Shown here piece by piece: positions 6,112-7,242 of a stretch of 7,242 nucleotides of DNA. The stretch is from Alcanivorax sp. (GTDB lineage Bacteria; Pseudomonadota; Gammaproteobacteria; Pseudomonadales; Alcanivoracaceae), in assembly GCA_007135015.1 (NCBI GenBank), contig SLJS01000370.1:1-7242 (forward strand). The letters are read 5' to 3'. The notes under the pieces were generated by a model that saw only the letters and a program-made list of their open reading frames with translations, had not been told where the DNA came from and made no database searches. The position numbers and the translations under genes were made by a program. How positions within the stretch are numbered: position 1 is the stretch's first letter; every line of letters starts with the position of its first letter.

Positions 6112-7239
6112 ATGTCGCAACGTGATTATTACGAAGTGCTGGGTGTGTCGAAGGGGGCTTCCCAGCAGGAGATCAAGAAGGCCTATCGCCGCCTGGCGAT
6201 GAAGCATCACCCGGACCGCAATCCGGATGACAAGGAAGCGGAGCAGCTTTTCAAGGAGGCCAAGGAAGCCTACGAGGTGCTCTCGGACGAGGAAAAGCGC
6301 GCCGCCTATGACCAGTTCGGCCATGCCGGCGTCTCCGGCCAGGCCGGTGGCTTCGGCGGTGCCGGAGCGGGTGCCGGGGCCGGCTTTTCCGATATCTTCG
6401 GCGATATCTTCGGCGACATCTTCGGCGGCGGAGGCGGACGGCGTCGCTCCGCCCGGGGCGCGGACCTGCGTTATACCCTGGAGCTGGACCTCGAGCAGGC
6501 GGTGCGTGGCACCACCGAGCAGATTCGTGTGCCCACCTGGGAGCATTGCGATACCTGTGACGGCAGCGGCGCGAAGAAGGGCGAAAGCCCCGTGGCCTGC
6601 ACCACCTGTAACGGCATGGGGCAGGTGCGGATGCAGCAGGGCTTTTTCACGGTGCAGCAGACCTGCCCGGCCTGTCGCGGTGCCGGCAAGGTGATCAAGA
6701 ACCCCTGCGGAACCTGCCATGGCGACGGAAGGGTGCAAAGCACCCGGACCCTGTCCGTGGAGATTCCCCCGGGCGTGGATACCGGCGACCGGATCCGTCT
6801 GGCCGGCCAGGGCGAGGCCGGCGCCCAGGGCGCCCCCTCCGGCGACCTTTATGTGCAGGTGCTGGTGCGCGAGCACGAGATCTTCACCCGCGAGGGCAAC
6901 AATCTCTACTGCCAGGTACCCATTTCCTTCGTGGACGCGGCCCTGGGCGGGGAAATCGAGGTGCCCACCCTGGAGGGCAAGGTCAAGCTCAAGGTGCCGG
7001 CGGAGACCCAGAACGGCAAGCTGTTCCGCATGCGCGGCAAGGGCGTGCCCCCGGTGCGCGGCGGCGCTCCCGGCGATCTGCTCTGCCGCGTGGAGGTGGA
7101 GACCCCGGTGCACCTCAACAGCGAGCAGAAGGATCTACTGCGCCAGCTGCAGGCCTCGCTGGAGAAGGGCGGCAACCGCCACAACCCGAAGCGCACCAGC
7201 TGGTTCGAGGGCGTCAAGCGCTTCTTTGAAGGGTTTTAG
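6112..7239 (+). CDS. dnaJ: Chaperone protein DnaJ (Hsp40, type I)
   Basis: DnaJ is the Hsp40 partner of DnaK: it binds unfolded clients, hands them over and stimulates ATP hydrolysis. The 375-residue protein has all parts of a type I Hsp40. The J domain (about 1-72) carries the essential HPD at 33-35. The Gly/Phe region (about 73-110) includes three DIFG repeats. The zinc-binding domain has four CxxCxGxG motifs (146-153, 163-170, 185-192, 199-206), all eight cysteines present. The C-terminal peptide-binding and dimerisation domains follow, with LYVQVLVREHEIFTREGNNL (246-265) and LFRMRGKGVP (304-313). The start ATG has GAAAGG at 6099-6104, 7 nt away. It follows dnaK after 83 nt and is probably cotranscribed. 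The TAG lies three bases before the window edge, so any terminator is outside. Confidence 0.99.
   Translation: MSQRDYYEVLGVSKGASQQEIKKAYRRLAMKHHPDRNPDDKEAEQLFKEAKEAYEVLSDEEKRAAYDQFGHAGVSGQAGGFGGAGAGAGAGFSDIFGDIFGDIFGGGGGRRRSARGADLRYTLELDLEQAVRGTTEQIRVPTWEHCDTCDGSGAKKGESPVACTTCNGMGQVRMQQGFFTVQQTCPACRGAGKVIKNPCGTCHGDGRVQSTRTLSVEIPPGVDTGDRIRLAGQGEAGAQGAPSGDLYVQVLVREHEIFTREGNNLYCQVPISFVDAALGGEIEVPTLEGKVKLKVPAETQNGKLFRMRGKGVPPVRGGAPGDLLCRVEVETPVHLNSEQKDLLRQLQASLEKGGNRHNPKRTSWFEGVKRFFEGF
6391..6426 (+). repeat. Three tandem 12-nt repeats inside dnaJ (DIFG motif)
   Basis: GATATCTTCGGC occurs twice in tandem (6391-6402, 6403-6414), followed by a copy with one change, GACATCTTCGGC (6415-6426). Each encodes DIFG (94-105 of DnaJ). 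E. coli DnaJ has the same kind of DIF repeats in its Gly/Phe region, where they modulate DnaK binding and release. The near identity at the DNA level suggests recent duplication or slippage, always in frame. Confidence 0.7.
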
Positions 7240-7242
7240 CGC

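Overview
The window is a GC-rich bacterial chromosome segment that holds five complete genes: recN on the minus strand, and divergently hrcA, grpE, dnaK and dnaJ on the plus strand. The gene set, the strong similarity to the E. coli proteins and the divergent recN next to the heat-shock genes point to a gammaproteobacterium. Having hrcA directly before grpE-dnaK-dnaJ fits lineages such as Xanthomonadales or Chromatiales/Ectothiorhodospiraceae better than enterics. The lineage is an inference; no species can be read from the sequence.

Layout. Positions 1-332 carry no credible gene. They hold a mosaic of short repeats: hairpins, a 20-nt direct repeat, and one REP-like hairpin of the GTAG type. 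Positions 333-2048 (minus) encode RecN, whose last codons run through a heptamer repeat array. Positions 2049-2166 form a compact divergent regulatory region, with a sigma70-type promoter and a LexA-like site for recN and a separate sigma70-type promoter for hrcA. HrcA (2167-3216), GrpE (3322-3966), DnaK (4100-6028) and DnaJ (6112-7239) follow on the plus strand. Good sigma32-like promoters stand before grpE and, somewhat weaker, before dnaK. Stem-loops lie in the grpE-dnaK gap, the dnaK leader and the dnaK-dnaJ gap.

How the genes work together. DnaK, DnaJ and GrpE form the Hsp70 folding machine: DnaJ delivers substrates and stimulates ATP hydrolysis by DnaK, and GrpE exchanges its nucleotide. 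HrcA is the CIRCE-binding heat-shock repressor, yet no CIRCE element is visible here. The sequence therefore suggests that sigma32 induces grpE-dnaK-dnaJ while HrcA acts on a target outside the window, probably groESL. RecN is an SMC-like protein of double-strand-break repair and appears to be under SOS control.

Nothing in the window looks like an undescribed multi-gene system. The points that merit a second look are regulatory and repeat features: the RecN tail made from repeat DNA, the sigma32 -35 box buried in a perfect inverted repeat, the operon stem-loops, and the repeat mosaic downstream of recN.
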